A stretch of 64,000 nucleotides of DNA, taken from assembly GCA_019635975.1 (NCBI GenBank), contig JAHBYM010000001.1:1-64000 (forward strand), given 5' to 3'. Under the pieces are notes generated by a model. That model saw only the letters and a list, made by a program, of their open reading frames with translations, did not search any database and was not told the DNA's origin. The position numbers were made by a program, and so were the translations under genes. The DNA comes from Parvibaculum sp. (GTDB lineage: Bacteria; Pseudomonadota; Alphaproteobacteria; Parvibaculales; Parvibaculaceae). This document shows, one piece after another, positions 17,649 to 26,330 of the stretch (position 1 is the first letter of the stretch; each line of letters starts with the position of its first letter).

Positions 17649-19142
17649 ATGTGGCTCACCGACAAGCAGAGAAAACGCGTCGCGCCGGCGGACAAAGACA
17701 CTACCGGCATCCCGCTGCCGACCCGCATTGTCTCCAATGGCGAATACATGCCGATGCCGCAAACGCCGGATCAGGCCCGCGTCGAAAGCGCGATCCTCGC
17801 CGCCGCCGACGAACAAGGCGCCAGGCTCGGGCTGTCGCGCCGCTCTTTCCTGCGGTCCGGTGCGGGCCTCGCCGCCTCCTTCATGGCCATGAACCGCGTC
17901 TTCGGCGGCGATGTCTTCTCGGTCGCCCATGCCGAAACGGTCGACCTTGCCGCCGCCGCCGAAAGGTCGGCGCATTTCGCAAACCAGATGATCTTCGACG
18001 TGCAGCTTCACTTCATCCGCGACGACTACGCATGGGACGGCATCCTCCACCTCGGCGAATACGCCAAACAGTGGAACGCCGACATGGGCGACATCACTTT
18101 CGACACCTTCAAGTTCGACAATTTCGTCAAGGAAGTCTGGTTCGACAGCGACACCAAGATCGGCCTCATCAGCGCCGCGCCGGCCGATCACGGGCCGAAT
18201 GTGATCATGAACAATGACGGCCTCGCTTCCGCGCGCAGCTTCGTCAACAAGGCGTCGGGCTCGCGCCGCCTGCTTTCTCACGCCGTCATCGCGCCCGGCC
18301 AGCCCGGCTGGCTCGACGAGATCGACCGCGCCATCGAGGAATTGAAGCCCGACAGCTGGAAGGGCTACACGCTGGGCGATCCCTTCGACAATTCGCAATA
18401 TCCCTGGCGTCTCGACGACGAGAAGCTGATGTATCCGGCCTATGAGCGGATGATGAAGGCCGGCATCCGCAATGTCTGCATCCACAAGGGCCTGCTGCCG
18501 GAAGACTACGAAAACATCATCACCCATTGGCGTCACGCGATGGTCGACGATGTCGGCAAGGCGGCGAAGGACTGGCCAGACCTCAATTTCATCATCTACC
18601 ATTCGGGCTTCCGTCCGCTGATGACCTCGCCCGACCCGCTGCTGGCGCAGTTCGACAAGACCGGCCGCATCGACTGGGTGAGCGATCTCGCCGACATCCC
18701 GGCCGAATGGGGCGTCTCCAACGTCTATGCCGAACTCGGCACCACCTTCGGCAGTTGCGCGGTCACGCATCCGCGTCTCGCCGCCGCGCTGCTCGGTGTG
18801 CTGATCAAGGGCATGGGCGACGATCATGTCGTCTGGGGCACCGACAGCGTCTGGTACGGCTCGCCGCAATGGCAGATCGAGGCGATGCGCCGCATCGAAA
18901 TACCCGAAGACATGCGCAAGGCGCATGGTTTCGCGGCCCTCGGCGCGGGCGATGGCGAGGTAAAGAACCGCATCTTCTCGCAAACCTCGCTCGGCCTCTA
19001 CGGCATGGAAGATGCCGCTGCGCCGGATGCCGCCTGGCGCACCGACGCGCTCTCCGCCATCAAGGCCAAATATGTCGCCGACGGCCGCGAACCGTCGAAC
19101 GAGTTCCACGGCTTCATCCGCCGCGCCGGGGGAGAAGCCTGA
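17649..19142 (+). CDS. Amidohydrolase-2 family protein with internal Tat-type signal
   Basis: A 497-residue TIM-barrel metal-dependent hydrolase/decarboxylase (amidohydrolase_2). Visible elements are IFDVQLHFI near the start of the barrel, FIIYHSGFRP with a metal-ligand His, and HVVWGTDSVWYGSPQWQIEA near the end with the conserved Asp. A Tat-like motif SRRSFLRSGAGLAASFMAM sits at residues 63-81, after an unusually long n-region; the conserved-looking MWLTDKQRKRVAPADK start and a good site (gagggaggcaggccc) support translation from 17649. The protein is probably exported folded. It is coupled to the following SDR by a one-base TGATG overlap, suggesting consecutive steps on one small organic acid or ketone. 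Substrate unknown. Confidence 0.82.
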   Translation: MWLTDKQRKRVAPADKDTTGIPLPTRIVSNGEYMPMPQTPDQARVESAILAAADEQGARLGLSRRSFLRSGAGLAASFMAMNRVFGGDVFSVAHAETVDLAAAAERSAHFANQMIFDVQLHFIRDDYAWDGILHLGEYAKQWNADMGDITFDTFKFDNFVKEVWFDSDTKIGLISAAPADHGPNVIMNNDGLASARSFVNKASGSRRLLSHAVIAPGQPGWLDEIDRAIEELKPDSWKGYTLGDPFDNSQYPWRLDDEKLMYPAYERMMKAGIRNVCIHKGLLPEDYENIITHWRHAMVDDVGKAAKDWPDLNFIIYHSGFRPLMTSPDPLLAQFDKTGRIDWVSDLADIPAEWGVSNVYAELGTTFGSCAVTHPRLAAALLGVLIKGMGDDHVVWGTDSVWYGSPQWQIEAMRRIEIPEDMRKAHGFAALGAGDGEVKNRIFSQTSLGLYGMEDAAAPDAAWRTDALSAIKAKYVADGREPSNEFHGFIRRAGGEA

Positions 19143-19903
19143 TGCCGGGCATTTTCGACGGCAAGGTCGTGCTGGTCACGGGCGCAGCCGCCGGCATCGG
19201 CCGCGCCATCGCCGAAGCGGCGGCGCGCGAAGGCGCATCGCTGGCGCTCGGCGATGTGGCGAAGGAGGGCGAGGCTGTCGCCGCCGGTCTGCGCAAGGCG
19301 GGCGCGAAAGCGGTCTTCCGCCCCACCGATGTTCGCAAGAAATCCGACATCGACGCGCTGGTCGCCGCCGCGACGAAGGAGCTGGGCGCGTCGCCGCACA
19401 TCGCCTTCGCGAATGCCGGCATCGAGGGAAAAATGGGCGCGCCCTGGGAAACCAAGGAAGACGATTTCACCCGCGTCCTCGACATCAACCTTGCGGGCGC
19501 CTGGCGCACCATGACGGCCGTTCTCCCGGCCATGATCGAACGCGGCGAGGGCGCCATCGTCGCCACCGCCTCCGTTGCCGGCCTTGTCGGCGCGGGCGGC
19601 CTTGCCGCTTATGTCGCCAGTAAGCACGGCATCGTCGGTCTGGTGAAATCGGTCGCCATCGACGTGGCGAAATCCGGCATCCGCGTCAACGCGCTTTGCC
19701 CCGGCATGATCGAAACCGCGATGGTCGATCGTCTGGCGACCGACGTGCCGGGCTTCCGCGAAGCCTTGCTGGCGTTGAAGCCGATGGGCCGCCTCGGCGT
19801 TCCGTCCGAAGCCGCGGAAGCCGCGATTTGGCTCGCATCCCCCGCAGCCAGCTTCATCACCGGCCACGCGCTGGCCGTCGACGGCGGCTACGCGGCGCAG
19901 TAG
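19142..19903 (+). CDS. Short-chain dehydrogenase/reductase (SDR)
   Basis: A 253-residue classical SDR. The cofactor motif TGAAAGIG is at residues 13-20, NAG at 91-93, and the catalytic Ser144, Tyr157 and Lys161 (YVASK). The C-terminal ASFITGHALAVDGGYAAQ is typical. GDVAKEGE after the second strand places Asp at the cofactor ribose, favouring NAD(H). No signal peptide, so it acts in the cytoplasm although the upstream amidohydrolase looks exported. The start overlaps that gene's stop codon. The alcohol or ketone substrate is not predictable. Confidence 0.9.
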   Translation: MPGIFDGKVVLVTGAAAGIGRAIAEAAAREGASLALGDVAKEGEAVAAGLRKAGAKAVFRPTDVRKKSDIDALVAAATKELGASPHIAFANAGIEGKMGAPWETKEDDFTRVLDINLAGAWRTMTAVLPAMIERGEGAIVATASVAGLVGAGGLAAYVASKHGIVGLVKSVAIDVAKSGIRVNALCPGMIETAMVDRLATDVPGFREALLALKPMGRLGVPSEAAEAAIWLASPAASFITGHALAVDGGYAAQ

Positions 19904-19930
19904 TTCGGACCACTTGCTGACGAACGCTCT

Positions 19931-20614
19931 TCAGGTTGCTCTGGCAGCCGCCTTTCCCTCTTGAGCCCGTCTTTCGATTTCTTTGCGGGCGCTGTCAGTG
20001 GCGCGCCACACGGCCAACAGAAAGACGGGTACAAAGACAATAAAGAGGTTGGCGAGGACCCGGTAGAGCAATACGGCCGACGAGAAAAACAGATTGTCGG
20101 GAGAGTGGGTCAGCATCGAAACATTGATTGCAAAAACTTCGATGATGTCAAAGAGCAGTCCCTTGAGTAGTGCCCCGGCGACAAATGACAACGCTTCGAA
20201 AATATTTGGAGTGATCACAGGATCGCCCGTTTGCGCATTGATCACCGCCACGCCGCCCGGCTCGACCCATGTATAGCCCAAAGCAAGCATCATCAACAGA
20301 ACGGTCGGCACCACAATTCCGAGTATGGTCAAGCGGACACTGCCTTGCAGCAGGGCTCTAAACCGTGTGCTGACGATCTCGGCGTCGTTCTTGGCCCTTC
20401 TGCTCCATCCTTTCACCGTCGATGGAAGTCGTCCCGGGCGGGTAGGGTCGAGGGCAGCACTCGGATCCCTCCTGATTTCTTTCAGAGCAAGGTATTCGCG
20501 TAACGCCAGATACAGAGAAACGCTGAGGATCGAGAATCCAGCGCTCAGCGCCAAAACCCTATGTGCATCGTCTGTCAAAAACCACTCGAGAACAACCTGT
20601 CCAAGATCTTCCAT
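19931..20614 (-). CDS. Hypothetical integral membrane protein
   Basis: I do not recognise this 227-residue protein. It shows four hydrophobic stretches (about residues 17-36, 93-115, 140-165 and 185-208) separated by a basic cytoplasmic-looking loop (STVKGWSRRAKNDAEIVSTR) and ends in a charged tail. The ATG at 20614 follows gggggag; an in-frame TTG at 20626 is less likely. It is convergent with the SDR and lies 92 bp downstream of aguB on the same strand. Codon choice looks less GC-biased than in the neighbours, which may mean a more recent arrival. No function is proposed. Confidence 0.6.
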   Translation of the reverse strand: MEDLGQVVLEWFLTDDAHRVLALSAGFSILSVSLYLALREYLALKEIRRDPSAALDPTRPGRLPSTVKGWSRRAKNDAEIVSTRFRALLQGSVRLTILGIVVPTVLLMMLALGYTWVEPGGVAVINAQTGDPVITPNIFEALSFVAGALLKGLLFDIIEVFAINVSMLTHSPDNLFFSSAVLLYRVLANLFIVFVPVFLLAVWRATDSARKEIERRAQEGKAAARAT

Positions 20615-20706
20615 TCGCTCCCCCAACCATCGAGCATGGCCTCCCGAAGCGAATATGCTGCACGAAATTGTGATGAAAATGCAAGCAAGATGCGCAGATG
20701 ACCTAC

Positions 20707-21576
20707 CTACCGCCGTCCGCCATCCAGCGTCAGAATATCCGTATAAAGATCGGTCCGCCGGTCGCGGAACACGCCCCAGTTGAGACGTTGTTCGGCCAGT
20801 GCGTCGAGATCGAATGTTGCCGTCAACACGGCCTCGCTGGTCTCGTCGGCTTCCGCGATCTTGGCGCCGGTGCCGTCGGTTATGAACGACGACCCGTAAA
20901 ACGTGATGCCGCAGCTTTCGCCTTCCTCGCGGCCCACCCGGTTCGACGCGACCACCGGCACCAGATTGGCCGCCGAATGTCCCTGCATCGTGCGTTGCCA
21001 GTGATCGCGCGAATGGATCGTCTCGTCATGCGGCTCCGAGCCGATGGCCGTCGGATAGAGGATCACGTCGGCGCCCTTCACGGCCAGGATGCGCGCGGCT
21101 TCCGGAAACCACTGGTCCCAGCAGATCGCGGCGCCCACGCGGCCGACATGCGTGTTCCAGACATGAAACCCGGTATCGCCGGGGTTGAAATAATACTTCT
21201 CGCGATAGCCGGGCCCGTCGGGAATATGCGACTTGCGGTAAACGCCCAGAATTTCGCCGCTATCGATCATCACCAGCGAATTATACTGGGCATTGTTGGC
21301 GCGCTCGTAGATCGACACCGGAATGACTACCTTGTACGCGGCGGCAAGCGCACGGAAATGATGCACCGCCGGATTGTCGGCGATCGGCATCGCAAGATGC
21401 ATCAGGTCCGGCTCGGTGTCCTTGCAAAAATAAGGTGTCTCGAAAAGCTCCTGCAGCAGGATCACCTGCGCCCCTTTTTCGGCGGCTGCCCGAACCAGCT
21501 TCTCGGCCCGCGCGATGTTCTCGTCGCGGTCGGTTCCGCAGGCCATTTGCGTGGCGGCGACGGTCAGCTCGGTCAT
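20707..21576 (-). CDS. aguB: N-carbamoylputrescine amidase
   Basis: Hydrolyses N-carbamoylputrescine to putrescine, CO2 and ammonia. This 289-residue nitrilase-superfamily protein carries the Glu43-Lys115-Cys152 triad (LLQELFETPYFCK, YRKSHIPDGPGYREKYYFNP, AAICWDQWFPEAARI). The GPGYxEKxYFxPGDTGF segment is characteristic of the AguB clade. ggag precedes the ATG at 21576. It is divergent from a putrescine carbamoyltransferase that acts on the same compound by phosphorolysis. Agmatine deiminase (AguA), normally its partner, is not in the window. Confidence 0.9.
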   Translation of the reverse strand: MTELTVAATQMACGTDRDENIARAEKLVRAAAEKGAQVILLQELFETPYFCKDTEPDLMHLAMPIADNPAVHHFRALAAAYKVVIPVSIYERANNAQYNSLVMIDSGEILGVYRKSHIPDGPGYREKYYFNPGDTGFHVWNTHVGRVGAAICWDQWFPEAARILAVKGADVILYPTAIGSEPHDETIHSRDHWQRTMQGHSAANLVPVVASNRVGREEGESCGITFYGSSFITDGTGAKIAEADETSEAVLTATFDLDALAEQRLNWGVFRDRRTDLYTDILTLDGGRR

Positions 21577-21806
21577 GCGGAAACTCCGGCATTTGTGTCG
21601 TTACGAAGAATGGCGCGCCCCTGGAACGGACAGGTCTGCGTCGCAATGGCGCAATTGAAGAAATTCGCCCGTCTCGCTTCAATTTGTCACTGCCATCGCC
21701 CTTGAACCGGCTCGTCCGGAGGCATTTAATTTAAACAGACGAACCCGATCCGGGCTTGCGCGGATATTCCCGCCGAAAGACGAGCAGGTAAAGGGGGCCA
21801 AAGCCG

Positions 21807-22817
21807 ATGTTGCGTCATTTCGTTCATATTCTCGATTTTTCAAAGGACGAATTGCTTCGGATCATGGAGTTGACGGCCATGCTGAAGCGGGCCGACAAGG
21901 ACGGCGCTTGTCCCCGGCTCCTGTCCGGCGCGTCGCTCGGCATGATTTTCGAGGAACCCTCCACCCGCACCCGCGTCTCCTTTGAGGTCGCGATGACCAA
22001 GCTCGGCGGTCACGCGCTCTATCTCCGTCCCGGCGAGATACATCTCGGTGCCCGTGAGTCGATCGCCGACACGGCCCGCGTCGTCTCGCGCATGGTCGAC
22101 GTCATCGAGGCGCGCACGCTGAAGCACCAGACGGTTCTCGACCTTGCGAAATACGCGACCGTGCCGGTCATCAACGGCCTCACCGATTTCAACCATCCGA
22201 CACAGGTGCTCTGCGACGTCTTCACGATGACGGAGCATGCTCCGAAGGGAAAGAAGCTCGAGGACATCAAGTTAGTCTTTGTCGGCGACGCCACCAATGT
22301 CTGCGTCTCGCTGATGTTCATCTGCGCCCGCATGGGCATGTCGTTCACCCAGGCCGCGCCCGAGAAATACCAGGTGTCGCAGGCGCACCGCGATCTTGTG
22401 CGCGAGGCGGCGGCGGAATCGGGTGCTTCGATCTCCTTTTCCGACGATCCTGCCGCCGCCGTCGCCGATGCCGATTTCATCTACACCGATCTCTGGTGGT
22501 GGATCGGTCAGGAGAGCGAAATTCCCGACCGGCAGGCGGCCTTCATGCCGAAATTCCAGGTCAATGCGGGTCTGATGGCAAAAGCGCCGCCTACCGCGCG
22601 CTTCATGCACTGCCTGCCGGCCTCGCGCGGCGTCGAAGCGACCGACGAAGTCATGGACGGCCCGCAATCCATCATTCTCGACCAGTCCGAAAACCGGCTG
22701 CACACCGAAAAGGCGCTGCTGGTGTGGTTCGTCTATCCGCGCCTGAAAAAACCCTCCGACGCGCTGCTGGCGCGTCACCGGGGTATTGCGGAGGATTTTT
22801 TGTCCGATTTCATGTGA
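21807..22817 (+). CDS. ptcA: Putrescine carbamoyltransferase (ornithine carbamoyltransferase family)
   Basis: Converts N-carbamoylputrescine and phosphate to putrescine and carbamoyl phosphate (or the reverse). The 336-residue protein has the carbamoyl-phosphate motifs STRTR (52-56), HPTQ (130-133) and HCLPA (from 268). I prefer putrescine over ornithine because of the substrate-side sequence (DLWWWIGQESE instead of the ornithine-type DVW-SMG), the ASRGVEATDEVMDG region, and linkage to carbamate kinase, an APC antiporter and aguB. Arginine-pathway OTC remains the alternative. A purine-rich aaaggggg precedes the ATG at 21807. Confidence 0.8.
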   Translation: MLRHFVHILDFSKDELLRIMELTAMLKRADKDGACPRLLSGASLGMIFEEPSTRTRVSFEVAMTKLGGHALYLRPGEIHLGARESIADTARVVSRMVDVIEARTLKHQTVLDLAKYATVPVINGLTDFNHPTQVLCDVFTMTEHAPKGKKLEDIKLVFVGDATNVCVSLMFICARMGMSFTQAAPEKYQVSQAHRDLVREAAAESGASISFSDDPAAAVADADFIYTDLWWWIGQESEIPDRQAAFMPKFQVNAGLMAKAPPTARFMHCLPASRGVEATDEVMDGPQSIILDQSENRLHTEKALLVWFVYPRLKKPSDALLARHRGIAEDFLSDFM

Positions 22818-22885
22818 CCTTGCGTGACGGCGCGGCGCGTCTCTTGCCGTGAGTAACTGGCTTTACTCGATCGGGAGAAACAAAA

Positions 22886-24283
22886 ATGACCGACACGTCC
22901 GCCGCCGCCAATCCGCGCGGCTACAAAAAGGTGATGCGCGGGCTCGACCTGACGCTTTTCACCGTTTGCGCGATCCTCGTCGTCGACCAGCTCGCGGCAT
23001 CCGCGGCCATCGGCCCGCAAGCCGTCTTCTGGTGGATATTCACGATGATCTTCTTCTTCGTGCCCTATGGCCTCATCACCGCCGAACTCGGGAGCACCTA
23101 TCCCGATCAGGGCGGCATCTACGCCTGGGTGCGCCGCGCATACGGTGCGCGCTGGGGCGGCCGCGTGGCGTGGCTCTGGTGGATCAATGTCGCGCTCTGG
23201 CAACCCTCGGTCTTCATCCTCTTCGCCGGCATCTTCGCGGCGCTCTTCATGCCCGATCTCGCGCTCTGGACGCAGATCGCCATTGCCGTCGCGCTGACCT
23301 GGCTGACCGTCTGGATCAATGTCGTTCGCCTCGACATCGGCAAATGGGTGCCCAACCTCGGTGCCGTCTTCAAGGTCGCGATCATGCTGGTCATCGGCAT
23401 TGGCGGCTTCGTCTATGCGAGCAACCATGGCGTCGCCAACGAACTGACCCTCTCCAGCATGGCGCCAAGCTGGGGCGTCACGCTCGCCTTCCTGCCGGTC
23501 ATCGTCTACAACTTCATGGGCTTCGAGCTGATGTCCGGCGCCAGCGCCGAGATGAAAAATCCGGCCCGCGACGTGCCGCTGACGATTGCCGTCTCCGGCA
23601 TCCTGATCGCAGCCTTCTATCTCTTCGCCACTATCGGCATTCTGATCGCGCTGCCGCTCGACGACATCAATCTCGTCAGCGGCATCGTCGACACGCTGCG
23701 CGTATTGCTGGGCGAAGGCGGAATGGCCGGCACGCTCGTCATCCTGCTGGGCCTGATGGCGCTCTATTCCTTCGTCGCCAACATGGTCACATGGACGATG
23801 GGCGCCAACCGTTCGGCCGCCGAAGCCGCGCTCGACGGCAATCTGCCCTCGATGTTCGCGCGTCTTCATCCCGAACACAAAACGCCGGCCAACGCGGCCA
23901 TCGTGACGGGCGTCGTCACAACGGTCGTCATCGTGATCTATGGTCTGCTGGCGGCCGATGCGGAAGACCTTTTCTGGACGCTCTTTGCCTTCTCGTCCAT
24001 CGTCTTTCTGCTGCCTTATCTGTCGATGTTCATGGCCTTCCTGAAACTCCGCCGCATCGACCCCGAAAGGCCGCGCCCCTATCGTGTGCCCGGCGGAAGC
24101 TGCGTGGCGCTTGCGCTCGCGGCGCTCTGCATCGTTTTCATCGTGCAGGCGATCGTCTTCTTCATCTACACGCCGGAGGAGTTCGACATGACCTATGCGG
24201 CCTCCATCGTCACCGGTGTCGCGATCACGGTGCTGATCGGCGAGGTTCTCGTGCGCCGCGCCGGGCGCGTGGCCGGCCGCTGA
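22886..24283 (+). CDS. APC-superfamily amino acid/polyamine transporter, probable agmatine-putrescine antiporter
   Basis: A 465-residue protein with about twelve hydrophobic helices in the amino acid-polyamine-organocation pattern. GLDLTLFTVCAILVVDQLAA starts helix 1, where the family binds the substrate amino group, and FMGFELMSGASAEMKNPARDVP is the conserved helix 6-7 region. It ends in a basic tail (RRAGRVAGR). gggag precedes the ATG at 22886. It sits between putrescine carbamoyltransferase and carbamate kinase, the usual place of the agmatine/putrescine exchanger in agmatine catabolic loci. Substrate by context only. Confidence 0.78.
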   Translation: MTDTSAAANPRGYKKVMRGLDLTLFTVCAILVVDQLAASAAIGPQAVFWWIFTMIFFFVPYGLITAELGSTYPDQGGIYAWVRRAYGARWGGRVAWLWWINVALWQPSVFILFAGIFAALFMPDLALWTQIAIAVALTWLTVWINVVRLDIGKWVPNLGAVFKVAIMLVIGIGGFVYASNHGVANELTLSSMAPSWGVTLAFLPVIVYNFMGFELMSGASAEMKNPARDVPLTIAVSGILIAAFYLFATIGILIALPLDDINLVSGIVDTLRVLLGEGGMAGTLVILLGLMALYSFVANMVTWTMGANRSAAEAALDGNLPSMFARLHPEHKTPANAAIVTGVVTTVVIVIYGLLAADAEDLFWTLFAFSSIVFLLPYLSMFMAFLKLRRIDPERPRPYRVPGGSCVALALAALCIVFIVQAIVFFIYTPEEFDMTYAASIVTGVAITVLIGEVLVRRAGRVAGR

Positions 24284-24290
24284 GGCGCGC

Positions 24291-25202
24291 ATGCGGGTTC
24301 TCGTCGCGATTGGCGGAAACGCGCTGCTGAAGCGCGGCGAGACGCTCGGCATCGGCAACCAGCGCCGCAACATGGGCGATGCGGCGCTGGCGCTCGCCGC
24401 CATTGCAAGCGAGCATCGCACCATTCTCGTACACGGCAATGGCCCGCAGGTCGGCCTCCTCGCGCTGGAGGCGGATGCCTACAAGGACGCCCCGCCTTAT
24501 CCGCTCGATGTGCTGGGTGCGGAATCGCAGGGCATGATCGGCTATGTGATCGAGGAGGCCCTGCGCCGCGTGCTGCCCGGCAGCGAAATCGTGACGCTGT
24601 TGACGCAAACCCTTGTCGACCCGGACGACCCGGCCTTCGCCGCGCCGTCGAAGCCCATCGGACCCCTCTACGACGAAAGGACCGCCAAGGCGCTGGCCGC
24701 CGAACGCGGCTGGTCGGTCGCGCCCGATGGCCCAAATGGAAAAGTCTGGCGCCGCGTCGTCGCCTCGCCCGCGCCGCGCGCCATTGTCGAGATCGAAACG
24801 ATCCGTAGGCTGATGGAAAGCGGCTGTCTGGTCATTTGCGCGGGCGGCGGCGGCATTCCGGTGCGGGCCGGTGCGGATGGCGCGCCCGAAGGCGTCGAGG
24901 CCGTCATCGACAAGGATCTCGCCGCCTGCCTGCTCGCCATCGAACTCGGCGTGGAACGTCTGCTGATCCTCACCGATGTCGAAGGCGTCTATGCCGATTG
25001 GGGAAAGCCGTCGCAGCACCTGCTGAAATCGGTGTCCGCCGGCGATCTCGACCCCGCATCCTTCGCCGCCGGTTCGATGCGGCCGAAGATCGAGGCCGTT
25101 CGGCGCTTCGCCCTGGAGACGGGGCATCCGGCCTTCATCGGACGCCTCGGCGATGCGGCCTCCATCCTGGCCGGCAAGGCCGGGACAAGGGTCTCCCCTT
25201 GA
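24291..25202 (+). CDS. arcC: Carbamate kinase
   Basis: Transfers phosphate from carbamoyl phosphate to ADP, releasing CO2 and ammonia and gaining ATP. The 303-residue protein has the amino acid kinase fold: VLVAIGGNALLKRG at the N-terminus, VHGNGPQVGLLALEADAY, CAGGGGIPV, AVIDKDLAACLLAIELGV and LILTDVEGVY. ATP-site Lys and Asp of the DKDLA region are present. It starts seven bases after the transporter stop, so the three + strand genes form one operon. Energy yield makes sense only if carbamoyl phosphate comes from the adjacent carbamoyltransferase. Confidence 0.93.
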   Translation: MRVLVAIGGNALLKRGETLGIGNQRRNMGDAALALAAIASEHRTILVHGNGPQVGLLALEADAYKDAPPYPLDVLGAESQGMIGYVIEEALRRVLPGSEIVTLLTQTLVDPDDPAFAAPSKPIGPLYDERTAKALAAERGWSVAPDGPNGKVWRRVVASPAPRAIVEIETIRRLMESGCLVICAGGGGIPVRAGADGAPEGVEAVIDKDLAACLLAIELGVERLLILTDVEGVYADWGKPSQHLLKSVSAGDLDPASFAAGSMRPKIEAVRRFALETGHPAFIGRLGDAASILAGKAGTRVSP

Positions 25203-25211
25203 GCTTGCCCG

Positions 25212-25239
25212 TGACAGTTTTTTGACAAAACGGTGACAG
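25212..25239 (-). promoter_or_regulatory. Triple 11-bp-spaced CTGTCA repeat (Pho-box-like), copy 1
   Basis: TGACA units start at 25212, 25223 and 25234, exactly 11 bp apart. Read on the minus strand this is CTGTCA-N5-TGTCA-N6-TGTCA, the geometry of PhoB direct repeats. It lies just after arcC and 113 bp before the TonB-like gene, but points away from the latter. A second copy is at 42088. Confidence 0.45.
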
Positions 25240-25351
25240 CGCCGAACGGCATGTTATGCCTGTCGGTGTCTTGTTATGCTCGCGCGGGCGCTTGTCGCCG
25301 CGCGCGTATCGCGTGTGGGGCGAGAAAAAAGCGCGGAAGTCCGGACCGGAA

Positions 25352-26161
25352 ATGGTTGTAAGCACAGTGAGCACAAGTCCGGTCGGCACGTTCCATGTCG
25401 TACCGCCGCCGCCGCCGCGCCCGGCGCAATGGAGCGAGCTCGTCATCGCGATCGCGCTGGCGCTGCTGTTGAACCTTCTCTTCATCCTGCCGTTTTTATT
25501 GACGAATCCGGCGCCGAACCTGCCCGCCGACCCGCCCGCCATCGCCGTCGAACTGGTTCCTGAAGCCCAGGCCCCCCCGCCGCCACCCCCCGCGCCGCAG
25601 CCAGAGCCCGAGGAAGAGGCTAAGCCATTGCAGGAGCGCAGTTTTACGCGCTCCGGCGGCGAAGCCGTGGCGCCGCCCGGTCCCGAGGCCGAAGAGGAAG
25701 CCGCCGCGCCCGAAGAGGCCCCCGAGGTCGAGCCCGAACCCGAGCCGGAAGAGGCACAACCTGCTGAAAAGCAAGAGGAAATTCAGCCTCAGGACATCCC
25801 GGAATGGGCCCGCACCGTCGAGCCAAGCTATGTCGTTCCGGCCCGGCCCACACCGCCCGGCTCGCGCACCGGCAGCGCCGGCGGCGGTGACCCCTATCTC
25901 AATGCCATGTGGGCGCGCGTGCGCGCCAATCTGGTCTATCCGCGCGAGGCCGGCGGCCGCAGCGGCGTCACCCGCTTCGAGATGGTGCTGCACCGCTCGG
26001 GACAGATTATCTCTTTGAAATTGCTGACCTCTTCGGGCCACGCCGCCCTCGACCGCGCGGCTCGTGAAGCCATCGAACGCAGTTTGCCCTTCGCGCCTTT
26101 CCCGCCGGAAGTCCGCGCTGAAGCCGTCCCCCTGATCGCCAGCATTCCTGTCGCGCCCTGA
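25352..26161 (+). CDS. TonB-family energy transducer
   Basis: A 269-residue TonB-like protein. One membrane anchor (LVIAIALALLLNLLFILPFLL, about residues 29-49) is followed by a long periplasmic Pro/Glu-rich spacer (residues 60-165, with PPPPPPAPQPEPEEE) and a C-terminal TonB domain (ANLVYPREAGGRSGVTRFEM, LLTSSGHAALDRAAREAIE). It would couple the proton motive force to an outer-membrane receptor. I chose the ATG at 25352 (after ccggaccgga); a start at 25256 would add 32 residues. No ExbB/ExbD or receptor gene is adjacent. TolA is the alternative family but the C-terminus fits TonB better. Confidence 0.8.
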   Translation: MVVSTVSTSPVGTFHVVPPPPPRPAQWSELVIAIALALLLNLLFILPFLLTNPAPNLPADPPAIAVELVPEAQAPPPPPPAPQPEPEEEAKPLQERSFTRSGGEAVAPPGPEAEEEAAAPEEAPEVEPEPEPEEAQPAEKQEEIQPQDIPEWARTVEPSYVVPARPTPPGSRTGSAGGGDPYLNAMWARVRANLVYPREAGGRSGVTRFEMVLHRSGQIISLKLLTSSGHAALDRAAREAIERSLPFAPFPPEVRAEAVPLIASIPVAP

Positions 26162-26182
26162 CCCTTTTGTGCCATTCTTTTG

Positions 26183-26204
26183 TACCCACCCTTTCGGGTG
26201 GGTA
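26183..26204 (+). terminator. Stem-loop after the TonB-like gene
   Basis: tacccaccc, loop tttc, gggtgggta: a perfect 9-bp stem with a 4-nt loop, 22 bp after the stop codon. No T-run follows on the + strand; on the minus strand the stem is followed by caaaagaat. It may protect the 3' end or be part of a dispersed palindrome family, since a shorter version with the same tttc loop is at 30213-30228. Confidence 0.45.
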
Positions 26205-26248
26205 TGGGGCGGGCAATCGGGTTCAGCATCCCCGCAGCAACAAGACGG

Positions 26249-26330
26249 CATCGGGGAGGATCAGGTGCTGAAATCCGTAAGCAATTGGTTTCGTGGGAAA
26301 AATCCCGCGCCATCGGGGGAGGATCAGGTG
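26249..26330 (+). repeat. Duplicated ribosome-site/start module before the MDR oxidoreductase gene
   Basis: catcggggaggatcaggtg (26249-26267) recurs as catcgggggaggatcaggtg (26311-26330). Each copy holds a ggggagga ribosome site and a GTG, and both GTGs are in the same frame. Translation could start at either, giving products that differ by 21 residues. Confidence 0.6.

Noticed and set aside
21807-22817. Arginine-biosynthetic ornithine carbamoyltransferase (argF)
   Set aside because: Neighbours are agmatine/putrescine genes and carbamate kinase, and the substrate loop differs from the ornithine type; kept as an alternative only.
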